Shown: positions 6,502 through 14,159, counted from the first letter of the stretch. The stretch: 21,659 nt of DNA from an uncultured Bacteroidota bacterium (GCA_903888395.1 CAISTO010000197.1:1-21659), one strand, 5' to 3'. Notes: generated from the letters alone by a model not told the origin. Translations and numbers: made by a program.

Positions 6502-9273
6502 TTATTCTACTACTATTTTTCTAATGATTGATTTACCATCAACCATTGCTTTTAACACGTAAATTCCTTTGTTTTGAATAGTAATTGAATTGGTTTTATT
6601 CAATTCATCTTTGATGATTAATTTACCAGTTACATCATATATTTCGTAAGAAGCATTTTTTAAATTTAAATCTGTGGTAAAGTAAATAGTTCCATTACTA
6701 GGATTTGGATAAATATTGAAATTAGCATTTGAAACTTCATTTACTCCAACTTCATGATGTATTCCAAACTCAACGCTACTATCTTTTAAAACGCCATTTA
6801 TTTCTGAAATATATACCTTAGCTTTTGAAGTAAATGCCCATGGAGCAATTACTGAAATGGTACCCAAACTGGCTTTTTCTTTTGTAGTTAAAAGCACTTT
6901 TGAACTATCTTTTATTTCAATATATACAGAATCAACAAAAGCACTTTGCCAAGTAATATTTTCCAATTTACCAGGGAACCAATTATCAGTAGCAACTGGA
7001 GTTAACAATTTTAAAGTAGGAATATTAATGGTAAAGTTTGCATTGCTCAAATCAGTAGTAGAATTATCAGAAGTGGTTATTCTAATTTTTGCTGAAGCTG
7101 TAGCCACGGCAGGAACAGTCCAAGCATAAGTTGCAGGACTCGCATTTACAGAATCTATCAAAATAAAATCAGTTCCATTAGTAGTGTACTCCAATTTTAC
7201 ATTACCAGTAATTCCGGAAGCCAACCAAGTAATATTAGTTGTTTTTCCAGCTACTAAATTTTCACCACCATTAGGTGTATTAACAGCTAATATTTTACCT
7301 GCAATTAAAGTCATTGTTTTAAAATCAATTAAACTAGCCCAACTCGGATTATCAATAAACGGATTTCTGTTTTTTTGAACAGAAGCTATGTATTCATGGC
7401 GAGCAATTTCTTCATCACTAGGTGGATCTTGTTGGTGCCATTTCATTAACACTGCTAAACCTTGATCAGCAGGTAAAGTCCAAATATTTCCATTGATTCC
7501 ATTGTAAGAAACACACATATAAAACATCGCGCGAGCTAAATCACCTTTTTGAGTATCTTTAGGTTCGTAAACTGTATTGTTATTTGCATCTTTTCCTAAT
7601 TTACCAAAACCTGAAGGGGATGTGGAAGTAACTGTTACACACTCGCCAAAAGGATTATTTGAACGTGGCGCATTGGCCAAAGTTTGATGAGCTGGAAATA
7701 AGTTATGCAAATCATTGTATTCAGGTAATTCTAAATTAGTAGGACTACGAGGCCAATTAGGGTTTTGAGTAGCATTATTACTTGGCATGGTACTCTGCGC
7801 ACGTGTGTGTTCTCTTGTTAAAATACCAGTACTTCCACTAGCATTCCAAACAAAAGGTTCTGCATAAATGTATGGAATTCCAGTATAAACACAGTTTACC
7901 ACTTTTTTTCCTAAAGTAGTATCTCTACCTAAAAAATTAGTAATTACTGTTGAAATATAATTACTATAAAACACAGTATCGTGAACATTTACCTTAGCAC
8001 TTAAATTGGTTAAAAAACTACTAGACGATGGATCAATGGAGCTATAATAAGTTCCAGGATTACCAGCCAATGATTGAACCGTACTTCTATTTATACTACT
8101 TGTTAAATAGTTTTCGTAAGTGGCTGGGCCATTAAATGAAAAAACAGCATAACTATAGTTGTTATTTGCTAATACATAAGTTGGTTTAAAAGTACCTACT
8201 TTTCCTACATAAGCTACTTGCGCAGCTCCAATATATTCACCTCTTTGGTATGTAATACCATCAGTTGGAGTTTCAGTTATTGAACCATTTTTTTTACGTA
8301 AAACTACATAGTTTTCAGTGCTTGAACTTGTATCAGCAATGGTAACATTCATGCCATAAGCAGTAACATTTGAAAAGTTAATATTGGTCGATTTAAAACT
8401 AGGTTCAGTTGCTAAACTTCCAGCAATTCCATATAAATTTATTGTAAATTGTGTTTTGTCTATATCATTATTAAAAATATTGATAGCAGCCAATTTACTT
8501 CCGTTTCCAGTAGTATTTAATGTACAATTGATAATGGTTGAATCATTGGCGGCAAAAGATATTGGCAAAGTACTAGTAATTGCATATGCATTTGCATCTT
8601 TTCCAGTAAAGCTAATACTACTAATTATTAAGGTATCAAGTGTTCCAATATTTTTAACTTTAAATGAAAAATTAGCATTATTTCCAATTACATTTTGAGT
8701 ATTGTTTGCAATCACCTGATTATTTCTACTTACAACTAAAGTTGGTGTGGTGGCTGCAGGAGCAGCTTTAATTACAACACTGTCTAAAGCTACATTACTA
8801 CCCGATTCTTTAGTAGCATATAAAAAACGAATGTATCTTGAAGTTGAGGCTGGAGTATTAACAAACCTAGTCATGGTTCCTGTAAGTGGTGCCGAAGTTG
8901 TAAAAGTTCTCATATCAGTCCAAATTATTGTATCAGCCGATTCTTGCACTTTAAAAACTCCTGTAAACGAAGGCGCAGGATTTATTCCAGTTCCTTTTAA
9001 CCAATAACTAACCGGACCTGGTTTGTCGGCTAGCCAAATGGTTATATATTCATTGGTAGCATCTAAACGGGCAGCGGTGTTGTCGCCACCAACAGAATTT
9101 GCCGCACCAGCATAAGTAAATGAACCACTGGTACCCAATCCTAAAGTCCAACCAGTTGGTGGAGTAGCAATGGAAGGGGTAGAAAAATTCCAAAATGTTG
9201 GAAGTAAAGCCTGCGCTTGTGATGCGATTGCTATAGCACAAAAGCTAATATTAAGTAAGAATTTTTTTATCAT
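6502..9273 (-). CDS. Secreted endonuclease I family DNase with T9SS type A sorting domain
   Basis: I place the start at the ATG at 9273, giving 923 residues. The frame stays open to 9357, but the extra 28 residues precede a normal signal peptide (MIKKFLLNISFCAIAIASQAQ) and cover a promoter-like core. Order of domains: a discoidin-like beta region (about 25-170), a choice-of-anchor-D/DUF1573-like domain (175-285), a fibronectin-like stretch (290-395), then the endonuclease I domain (about 405-650). The last has the catalytic REHT (487-490), EYNDLHNLFP (518-527), DLARAMFYM (578-586) and NRNPFIDNP (635-643). Then come a Kre9-like 'PNGGE...ITW' domain (667-750), a second similar domain, and the sorting domain (about 851-923, NIYPNP). 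The family cuts DNA without sequence preference using a His/metal centre. An extracellular role in biofilm DNA or phosphate scavenging is inferred. Confidence 0.88.
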   Translation of the reverse strand: MIKKFLLNISFCAIAIASQAQALLPTFWNFSTPSIATPPTGWTLGLGTSGSFTYAGAANSVGGDNTAARLDATNEYITIWLADKPGPVSYWLKGTGINPAPSFTGVFKVQESADTIIWTDMRTFTTSAPLTGTMTRFVNTPASTSRYIRFLYATKESGSNVALDSVVIKAAPAATTPTLVVSRNNQVIANNTQNVIGNNANFSFKVKNIGTLDTLIISSISFTGKDANAYAITSTLPISFAANDSTIINCTLNTTGNGSKLAAINIFNNDIDKTQFTINLYGIAGSLATEPSFKSTNINFSNVTAYGMNVTIADTSSSTENYVVLRKKNGSITETPTDGITYQRGEYIGAAQVAYVGKVGTFKPTYVLANNNYSYAVFSFNGPATYENYLTSSINRSTVQSLAGNPGTYYSSIDPSSSSFLTNLSAKVNVHDTVFYSNYISTVITNFLGRDTTLGKKVVNCVYTGIPYIYAEPFVWNASGSTGILTREHTRAQSTMPSNNATQNPNWPRSPTNLELPEYNDLHNLFPAHQTLANAPRSNNPFGECVTVTSTSPSGFGKLGKDANNNTVYEPKDTQKGDLARAMFYMCVSYNGINGNIWTLPADQGLAVLMKWHQQDPPSDEEIARHEYIASVQKNRNPFIDNPSWASLIDFKTMTLIAGKILAVNTPNGGENLVAGKTTNITWLASGITGNVKLEYTTNGTDFILIDSVNASPATYAWTVPAVATASAKIRITTSDNSTTDLSNANFTINIPTLKLLTPVATDNWFPGKLENITWQSAFVDSVYIEIKDSSKVLLTTKEKASLGTISVIAPWAFTSKAKVYISEINGVLKDSSVEFGIHHEVGVNEVSNANFNIYPNPSNGTIYFTTDLNLKNASYEIYDVTGKLIIKDELNKTNSITIQNKGIYVLKAMVDGKSIIRKIVVE

Positions 9274-9295
9274 TATTTTGCTATTTAAAAAGCCA

Positions 9296-9306
9296 CGCAA
9301 TATAAA
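9296..9306 (-). promoter_or_regulatory. Candidate promoter core for the endonuclease gene
   Basis: On minus this site reads TTTATATTGCG and lies 22 bases before the ATG at 9273. The identical 11-mer stands before the divergent gene at 9390-9400. It resembles the TAnnTTTGC -7 element with one base fewer. Confidence 0.45.
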
Positions 9307-9389
9307 ACAATAATTTAAAACTATTATTATCAATATGTAAACAACATTACTTGACATTAAAATAAGAGTAAAACTAATTATTAAAAAGA

Positions 9390-9400
9390 TTTATATTGCG
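9390..9400 (+). promoter_or_regulatory. Candidate promoter core for the DUF2851 gene
   Basis: TTTATATTGCG ends 13 bases before the ATG at 9414. It contains the TTG at 9396 that would otherwise be taken as a start codon, which argues for the ATG. Confidence 0.45.
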
Positions 9401-9413
9401 TATTATTAATTCC

Positions 9414-10688
9414 ATGAGAGAAGAACTATTACACTATATTTGGCAAAGTAAAATATTACTCAAACAGTCTTTATTATTAGTAAATGAAAAGCCTGTAGAA
9501 ATTTTAAATATTGGAGTTTTAAACCATGATGCTGGTCCTGATTTTTTTAATGCTAAAATAAAAATTGACAATGAAATTTTAGTTGGAAATATTGAAATTC
9601 ATATCAAAGCAAGTGATTGGATAAGCCACAAACATGCTGGAGATAAAAAATACGACAATGTAATTTTACATGTAGTCTTTGAAAATGATAAACCCATTTT
9701 TGACAATAATAGCATGCCAATATTAACATTGGAACTGAAAAACTATTTAGATCCAAAACTATTACATAAATATAAAATATTAGCTCAACAAAAATCTACA
9801 ATTCCTTGTGAACCAATATTTAATTTACCAAATGAATTTAAATTAAATAATTGGTTACACCGATTGGTTTTTGAACGTTTAGAAAAAAAATGTGATCGGA
9901 TTGAAGCATTGCTGAAGGCAAATAATAATAATTGGGAACAAACTTTTTATGTGCTTACGGCAAAATATTTTGGACAAAAAACAAATGAACAAGCATTTGA
10001 ATGGTTGGCAAAAAACTTACCCATTCACGTCATTGCAAAGCATAAAGATAAACTGAGTCAAATAGAAGCATTAGTGCTTGGAACTGCTGGTTTTTTTGAT
10101 AAAAAATTAAATGATGATTACTTGAAATTTTTGCAAAAAGAATATTTTCATCTTCAAAAAAAATATGAATTGATTAGTATTGATAAGGAAATATGGAAGT
10201 TTGGAAAAATGCGCCCAGGAAATTTTCCAACCATTAGATTGATGCAATTTGCCGCACTTTTATATCAAAGCAGTCATTTGTTTTCAAAAGTTTTAGCCAT
10301 TGATACTGTCAAAGAATTACAAGCATTGTATCAATTAAAACACATTCATTTGATACATTTAAGTGAGTTAAGTAACCATGATTTTGATGCGGTGAAAACT
10401 GATTTAGGAAATTCGGCTATCAATACAATCATAATAAATACGGTTGTTCCTATTGTTTTTTTATATGGGAAATTACGTTTTGACGAAAGCAAATGTGATA
10501 AAGCAGTGGCATGGTTAGAACAATTAAAGCCCGAAAAAAATAATGTTATTACTTTTTGGGAAACCTTAAATATAAAATCTCAAAATGCAGCACAAACACA
10601 AGCATTATTACAATTAAAAAATGAATATTGCGACCATAAAAAATGTTTGAATTGTGAAATAGGTTTTCATGTTTTAAACAATAACTAA
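9414..10688 (+). CDS. DUF2851 family protein
   Basis: Starting at the ATG at 9414, the product has 424 residues. An upstream in-frame TTG at 9396 lies in a promoter-like core and is unlikely to be used. The N-terminus MREELLHYIWQ and the blocks NHDAGPDFFNAKIKI (37-51), GNIEIHIKASDW (58-69) and YDNVILHVVFE (80-90) are the hallmarks of DUF2851, a cytoplasmic family common in Bacteroidota with no assigned function. The layout GPD, then two beta strands, then E-x-H-x-K recalls the PD-(D/E)xK nuclease core, but this is inference only. A Cys-rich end (CDHKKCLNCEIG) closes the protein. The next gene begins 6 bases after its stop, so the two are probably an operon. Confidence 0.85.
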   Translation: MREELLHYIWQSKILLKQSLLLVNEKPVEILNIGVLNHDAGPDFFNAKIKIDNEILVGNIEIHIKASDWISHKHAGDKKYDNVILHVVFENDKPIFDNNSMPILTLELKNYLDPKLLHKYKILAQQKSTIPCEPIFNLPNEFKLNNWLHRLVFERLEKKCDRIEALLKANNNNWEQTFYVLTAKYFGQKTNEQAFEWLAKNLPIHVIAKHKDKLSQIEALVLGTAGFFDKKLNDDYLKFLQKEYFHLQKKYELISIDKEIWKFGKMRPGNFPTIRLMQFAALLYQSSHLFSKVLAIDTVKELQALYQLKHIHLIHLSELSNHDFDAVKTDLGNSAINTIIINTVVPIVFLYGKLRFDESKCDKAVAWLEQLKPEKNNVITFWETLNIKSQNAAQTQALLQLKNEYCDHKKCLNCEIGFHVLNNN

Positions 10689-10694
10689 TTATTT

Positions 10695-11240
10695 ATGAAA
10701 AAAATTCTATTTGGATTACTGTTTATACTTTTTTTTACTTTGCAAAATTATGCTCAAAAAACTTTATTGTTTTTAAATACTAACACCCATAAAACTATTG
10801 AAATATGTGAAGGGCAAACACTTTCAGTTCAATATATAGGATACAATAACCAAATATATCACTTTAAAAACATAGTGAGCCAAATAAACGATTCAATTAT
10901 ACTTTTAGGAAATATGAGTGAGGAAAAATCTGTTTGGGTTCAAAAATTAACAGGAAAATTTGAACCTAATTATCGCATCATTGCTATTAAAGATATTGTG
11001 GCATTTAGGAGAATTACTATAGGAAGAACTTTGGGAAAAAGTCTTGTATCAAGTACCATTGCGCTAGGAACAATTTATGGCATGTATAGTTTGTTTAGCA
11101 AACAAACTTTAAGTTACGCTCCAAGCATTTTAGTTTCTTTTGGAATTGGAATAATTTCTACTACTTTAAATGCAATAATTTTACCTGAAAATCCAAGATA
11201 TAAAGTAAAAGAAGGTTGGGTAATTAGTGTAAGGAATTAA
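10695..11240 (+). CDS. Small exported or membrane protein of unknown function
   Basis: The 181-residue product has an N-terminal signal peptide or anchor (1-20, ending NYAQ). A soluble beta-rich part (22-110) follows, with strands such as TLLFLNTNT and IIAIKDIVAFRRI. Then come two closely spaced hydrophobic segments (about 116-134 and 143-163) and a short tail KVKEGWVISVRN. The beta part with 'IKDIVAFR' resembles small Bacteroidota proteins that precede a membrane hairpin, but I cannot name the family. It lies 6 bases after the DUF2851 gene and is presumably cotranscribed. Its TAA directly abuts the TAG of convergent pyrF with no base between. Confidence 0.8.
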   Translation: MKKILFGLLFILFFTLQNYAQKTLLFLNTNTHKTIEICEGQTLSVQYIGYNNQIYHFKNIVSQINDSIILLGNMSEEKSVWVQKLTGKFEPNYRIIAIKDIVAFRRITIGRTLGKSLVSSTIALGTIYGMYSLFSKQTLSYAPSILVSFGIGIISTTLNAIILPENPRYKVKEGWVISVRN

Positions 11241-12041
11241 CTAAATATATTCGCTCATTTCCATAGCCATTTTCTTGGCTTCGGCCATTGCTGCTTCAGC
11301 AAAATCAAGTCCATTGCTCGCATAAATAATACTTCGAGAAGCATTAATTAATAAACCAATTTCATCGGTTTTTCCGTACTTAACTACCTCGGCTAAACTT
11401 CCTCCTTGCGCACCAACTCCAGGAACCAATAAAAAATGAGTAGGAGCATGCTTTCTAATAATAGTAAAATCTTGAGGTTTGGTGGCACCTACCACAAACA
11501 TTAATTGTTCATCGGTAGCTAATTTGCAAGTGTTTTTTATAACATGTTCAAACAGAAATTCATCATTTAATTTTTGTTGCTCATAATCGGCACTACCAGC
11601 ATTACTGGTTAATGCCAAAACAATTCCCCATTTGTTTTTATGCTCAAAAAATGGCGCTAAACTATCATTTCCCATGTATGGTGCAAGAGTAATGGCATCA
11701 AAATTCATTTTTTCAAAAAATGCTTTAGCATACATATTACTCGTATTTCCTATGTCACCACGTTTTGCATCGGCTATTGTTAAAATATTGCTTGGAATTA
11801 AAGCCAATGTTTTAGCCATACTCTGCCATCCGCTTATACCTTCTGCTTCATAAAATGCAGTATTTATTTTATAGCTTACGCAATAATCTTTTGTAGCTTC
11901 AATAATAGCTTTATTAAACTCAAAAATTGGATCCTCGGTTGCTAATAAATGCTTTGGAATTTTTGTTAAATCAGTATCTAAGCCTACACATAAAAAGCTT
12001 TTCTTTGATTTGATTTCTGATATTAGTTCTTGTCTTGTCAA
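11241..12041 (-). CDS. pyrF: Orotidine 5'-phosphate decarboxylase, type 2
   Basis: The 266-residue protein catalyses the last step of UMP synthesis, decarboxylation of OMP, in the cytoplasm. The signature FLCVGLDTD (16-24), the substrate strand YKINTAFYEAEG (57-68) and the catalytic DAKRGDIGNT (91-100, with Asp91, Lys93 and Asp96) are all intact. TLAPYMGNDS and LLVPGVGAQGG mark the phosphate-binding end of the TIM barrel. Its length and motifs fit the subfamily 2 enzymes (about 270 residues) rather than the shorter E. coli type. It begins 17 bases after the stop of the outer-membrane barrel gene, so the two probably share a transcript. There is no spacer and no hairpin between its stop and the convergent gene. 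Confidence 0.95.
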   Translation of the reverse strand: MTRQELISEIKSKKSFLCVGLDTDLTKIPKHLLATEDPIFEFNKAIIEATKDYCVSYKINTAFYEAEGISGWQSMAKTLALIPSNILTIADAKRGDIGNTSNMYAKAFFEKMNFDAITLAPYMGNDSLAPFFEHKNKWGIVLALTSNAGSADYEQQKLNDEFLFEHVIKNTCKLATDEQLMFVVGATKPQDFTIIRKHAPTHFLLVPGVGAQGGSLAEVVKYGKTDEIGLLINASRSIIYASNGLDFAEAAMAEAKKMAMEMSEYI

Positions 12042-12058
12042 TGTGAAATATTGTTTTT

Positions 12059-12736
12059 TTAAAATAAAAAATTCAGTTCAAATATAAAATTGTTCATGCT
12101 TTTACCCGTGTTTGTTGGTTTAATTCCTTGAAGTATACCATTGTTTATACTCATAAAACCATACTTAAGCATGGTTTGAAAGCTAACATGACCTAACCTT
12201 ATATGATAACCAACACAAGCCAACAAATCTAATTTATTTAAATTAGGAATGCTGTCATACCTATCTAAAAATTGACCTTTGTAAATAGATGAAGTGAGTA
12301 AATAGGAAAACTGAGGGCCAAAAAGTATTTTATGGTTTTCATCTTTTGTTAAATTAATAAAACATAACAAAGGCATGTCTAAATAAAATAATCTTATGGC
12401 ACTGTATTCATTGTCTTTTGGGGTAAAATTACTTCCTCTAAAACTTCCATTTAATTCAATTTGATAACCCCACTTTTCACTTTTAAATTTTCTACGCATG
12501 TAAACACCGCCATTTAAACCAAAGTTTGAAGTATTATTACTGTTTTCCTCGCCCATTAAAGTGCTAAATTGGGAACCTAGTTTTATACCAAATTTATATT
12601 TATCGTCAGGTAAAACCTTCACAGGCCTGCTTTCATCTTCCTCTAAAGTAGAATCAATTGAATCTTCAACTTGTGCTTGCAGCAAATTAGAGCATATAAT
12701 AAAAGCAAAAATAATTACAAATTTTATCCTATTCAT
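12059..12736 (-). CDS. Outer-membrane beta-barrel protein (PorT/OmpA-like barrel fold)
   Basis: The ATG at 12736 gives 225 residues; a TTG two codons upstream is less likely. A signal peptide (about 1-21, ending LLQA before QVED) is followed by an acidic linker. Alternating amphipathic strands then run to the end: FGIKLGSQFS, GLNGGVYMRRKF, WGYQIELNGSFRG, IRLFYLDMPLLCFI, ILFGPQFSYLL, LLACVGYHIRLG, FQTMLKYGFM. The protein ends in FELNFLF, a terminal aromatic strand typical of barrels inserted by BamA. About eight strands can be drawn, which fits the 'outer membrane beta-barrel' families abundant in Bacteroidota. The specific function is unknown. It is the first gene of a probable two-gene transcript with pyrF, an unrelated housekeeping gene. 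Confidence 0.8.
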   Translation of the reverse strand: MNRIKFVIIFAFIICSNLLQAQVEDSIDSTLEEDESRPVKVLPDDKYKFGIKLGSQFSTLMGEENSNNTSNFGLNGGVYMRRKFKSEKWGYQIELNGSFRGSNFTPKDNEYSAIRLFYLDMPLLCFINLTKDENHKILFGPQFSYLLTSSIYKGQFLDRYDSIPNLNKLDLLACVGYHIRLGHVSFQTMLKYGFMSINNGILQGIKPTNTGKSMNNFIFELNFLF

Positions 12737-12952
12737 AAACAAATAATGAAATGCGAAAATACTAGATTTTAAAAAGGTTTTTCATAAAATATTCTTATAA
12801 AAATTGTTGTGTTTGATATTTTTGTTAAAAATGCTTAACATTTAATAACATATCAAACAAATTATGAAACTTCGTATAGTAAGTGACGCATGTTTAGGTT
12901 AATATTTTATTATAATTCTATTATTCAATATGTTAGAGCAAGTATCAGATAC

Positions 12953-13016
12953 ATTGTTAGCAAATACATACTTTTCCACAAGTTATAAACTTTATTGGTC
13001 TGATTGTTAGCAATAC
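12953..13016 (+). repeat. Direct repeat ATTGTTAGCAA(A)TAC, two copies
   Basis: The copies are at 12953-12967 and 13003-13016, 50 bases apart start to start, roughly five helical turns. They differ by a single inserted A. A more diverged copy begins at 12931. Confidence 0.6.
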
Positions 13017-13073
13017 ACGTAATAATGATAAAAAAATAAGGTGCTTTTGTATCATAAAAAGTCTGAATATACC

Positions 13074-13081
13074 TAAATTGC
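13074..13081 (+). promoter_or_regulatory. Candidate -7 promoter core for the 13105 gene
   Basis: TAAATTGC resembles the TATATTGC cores at 9296 and 9390 and lies 23 bases before the ATG. A TTTG at 13046-13049 could be the -33 element, but the 24-base spacer is longer than usual. Confidence 0.35.
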
Positions 13082-13104
13082 AGCCAGAAAAAAACAATAT
13101 TTTG

Positions 13105-13512
13105 ATGAACAAGACAGAAGATAAACCAATCATTTTAACTAAACGCAAAAACATTCAAACAGTATTAGATTATTGTGTGGAACAAAAATTGAGTTTTAGT
13201 GCTAATCCTCGCGCAATCAGCATAGATGAGTGGGAAATTGAATTAAACATTACAACAATTAAAGGTGCAATTGCATTAGGGATTTTTGTTAAAGAAAATA
13301 AATTAGAAATATATGGTATGGGTACAACAACTCCAGAAATGGTAAGTAAACCAAAGCCAGCTGCACCTGCAGTAAATAACAAAAAAGCAGAAATTAAAGA
13401 ATCATATGTAGCTCCAAGCTTAATTGATGAATTAGTTTCAATACCTGTAGTAGAAGAAAAAATAGAAGCTTCAACTACACTTTCGTTTGACTTAAATAAC
13501 AGTAACAACTAA
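13105..13512 (+). CDS. Conserved-looking small protein of unknown function
   Basis: The ATG at 13105 gives 135 residues. An in-frame TTG at 13078 lies at the promoter-like core and is rejected. Residues 1-73 look like a compact alpha/beta domain: a helix NIQTVLDYCVEQKL, a loop SANPRAISIDEWEIELNI, a hydrophobic hairpin GAIALGIFV and a strand KLEIYGMG. Residues 75-105 are a Pro/Ala/Lys-rich linker. The end (106-135) is acidic and Ser/Asn-rich, closing SFDLNNSNN. This design, a small domain plus a flexible charged tail, occurs in nucleic-acid or partner-binding proteins, but I do not recognise the family and assign no function. There is no signal peptide, so it is cytoplasmic. It stands alone, with a strong GC-rich terminator 81 bases after its stop. 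Confidence 0.75.
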   Translation: MNKTEDKPIILTKRKNIQTVLDYCVEQKLSFSANPRAISIDEWEIELNITTIKGAIALGIFVKENKLEIYGMGTTTPEMVSKPKPAAPAVNNKKAEIKESYVAPSLIDELVSIPVVEEKIEASTTLSFDLNNSNN

Positions 13513-13593
13513 AAGAAATTAAAGTTGTTGTCATAAACATTTAGGTGAATCTCTTATTGCAAGTAAGAGAAAATTTAATTGATTACACAGAAT

Positions 13594-13622
13594 GCGGACG
13601 CGTGCAAGAGCGTCCGCTTTTG
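13594..13622 (+). terminator. Strong GC-rich rho-independent terminator
   Basis: GCGGACGC (13594-13601) and GCGTCCGC (13610-13617) form a perfect 8-bp stem with an 8-base loop, followed by TTTTG. It is the most GC-rich segment of the neighbourhood and ends the transcript of the 13105 gene. Confidence 0.85.
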
Positions 13623-13673
13623 TATTTTATAGGCCTCCCTAATTTTAAATATTAAACACTTATTACACTTATA

Positions 13674-14060
13674 ATGAAAGATTACAAAAATTATTATATT
13701 GTTTCAGCTTCCCCCGAAGAAGTATATTTAGCACTTACATTAGAATCTACCATTATGCTTTGGACAGGCGATAAAGCTGAAATGGTTGCTGAACCTGGAA
13801 CCGAATTCTCCATGTGGGATGGAAGTATAATTGGAAAAAACATTGAATTTGATCCAAATAAAAAAATTGTTCAAGAATGGTATTTTGGAGAAGAAGAAGC
13901 TGAAATTCCATCTATTGTTACTATCAAACTACATGAACACAAACAAGGTACCTCAGTAGAATTACGCCATATAAACATTCCTGATGATGCCTTTGAAGAT
14001 ATTTGTGAAGGTTGGGATTATACTTACTTTGCAGAGTTAATTGACTTTTACGAAGACTAA
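13674..14060 (+). CDS. START-like / AHSA1-SRPBCC domain protein
   Basis: The 128-residue protein begins with YYIVSASPEEVYLALT (7-22), the helix-grip entry 'v.aspe.vy.alt' of the SRPBCC superfamily. It continues with MLWTGDKAEMVAEPGTEFSMWDGSIIGKNIEF (29-60), a beta run in which G-x-F-x-M-W-D-G marks AHSA1-like proteins. The strands IVQEWYFG and SIVTIKLHEH and the C-terminal helix EGWDYTYFAELIDFYED complete the fold. Such proteins bind hydrophobic ligands in a cavity or act as Hsp90 co-chaperone relatives; the ligand here is unknown. It is cytoplasmic and of normal length for a single domain. It lies between a terminator on its left and the shared terminator at 14160 on its right, so it is probably transcribed alone. 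Confidence 0.8.
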   Translation: MKDYKNYYIVSASPEEVYLALTLESTIMLWTGDKAEMVAEPGTEFSMWDGSIIGKNIEFDPNKKIVQEWYFGEEEAEIPSIVTIKLHEHKQGTSVELRHINIPDDAFEDICEGWDYTYFAELIDFYED

Positions 14061-14066
14061 AAAAAG

Positions 14067-14157
14067 TGCGGATTGCGGAAATCGAAATGCGGAATATAAT
14101 TGATTAACCTATCAACCATCTTAACTTTTCAACCAATCAACTTTATTAACCAATAAA
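14067..14157. repeat. Low-complexity word repeats (GCGGA; then CAACC/AACCAAT)
   Basis: At 14067-14093 GCGGA occurs three times. From 14101 to 14157 the words AACC, CAACC, CAATCAAC and AACCAAT recur at 7-12 base intervals. The tract lies directly after the SRPBCC gene. Confidence 0.6.
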
Positions 14158-14159
14158 CC

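Larger units (their letters stand above)
12737..13104. other. Gene-free 368-base spacer with inverted and direct repeats
   Basis: No convincing coding frame is present. GTTTGATAT (12811-12819) pairs with ATATCAAAC (12850-12858), and inside it GTTAA (12824-12828) pairs with TTAAC (12835-12839). ATTGTTAGCAA-TAC occurs at 12953-12967 and 13003-13016, with a looser copy at 12931-12945. TTTTCCACA at 12972-12980 is one base from a DnaA box. The right end carries the candidate promoter of the 13105 gene. The function of the repeats is unknown. Confidence 0.5.

Noticed and set aside
9274..9357. N-terminal extension of the endonuclease frame (28 more codons)
   Set aside because: A normal signal peptide begins at ATG 9273, and the extension overlaps a promoter-like core.
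2126..9357. T9SS cargo genes and TDH as a dedicated gene cluster or island
   Set aside because: The genes lie on mixed strands with separate terminators. Base composition does not differ, and no transport or regulator genes accompany them.
9396..9413. TTG start for the DUF2851 gene
   Set aside because: The TTG is part of the TTTATATTGCG core, and the family N-terminus matches the ATG at 9414.
12864..12902. Twelve-codon frame MKLRIVSDACLG in the large spacer
   Set aside because: Too short, with no ribosome-binding context and no run of regulatory codons to suggest a leader peptide.
12972..12980. Replication origin at the DnaA-box-like TTTTCCACA
   Set aside because: Only one imperfect box; an origin needs a cluster, and no skew information can be read from this window.
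13170..13508. Minus-strand 112-codon frame opposite the 13105 gene
   Set aside because: It mirrors the coding frame of the plus-strand gene and has no start context or family signature.
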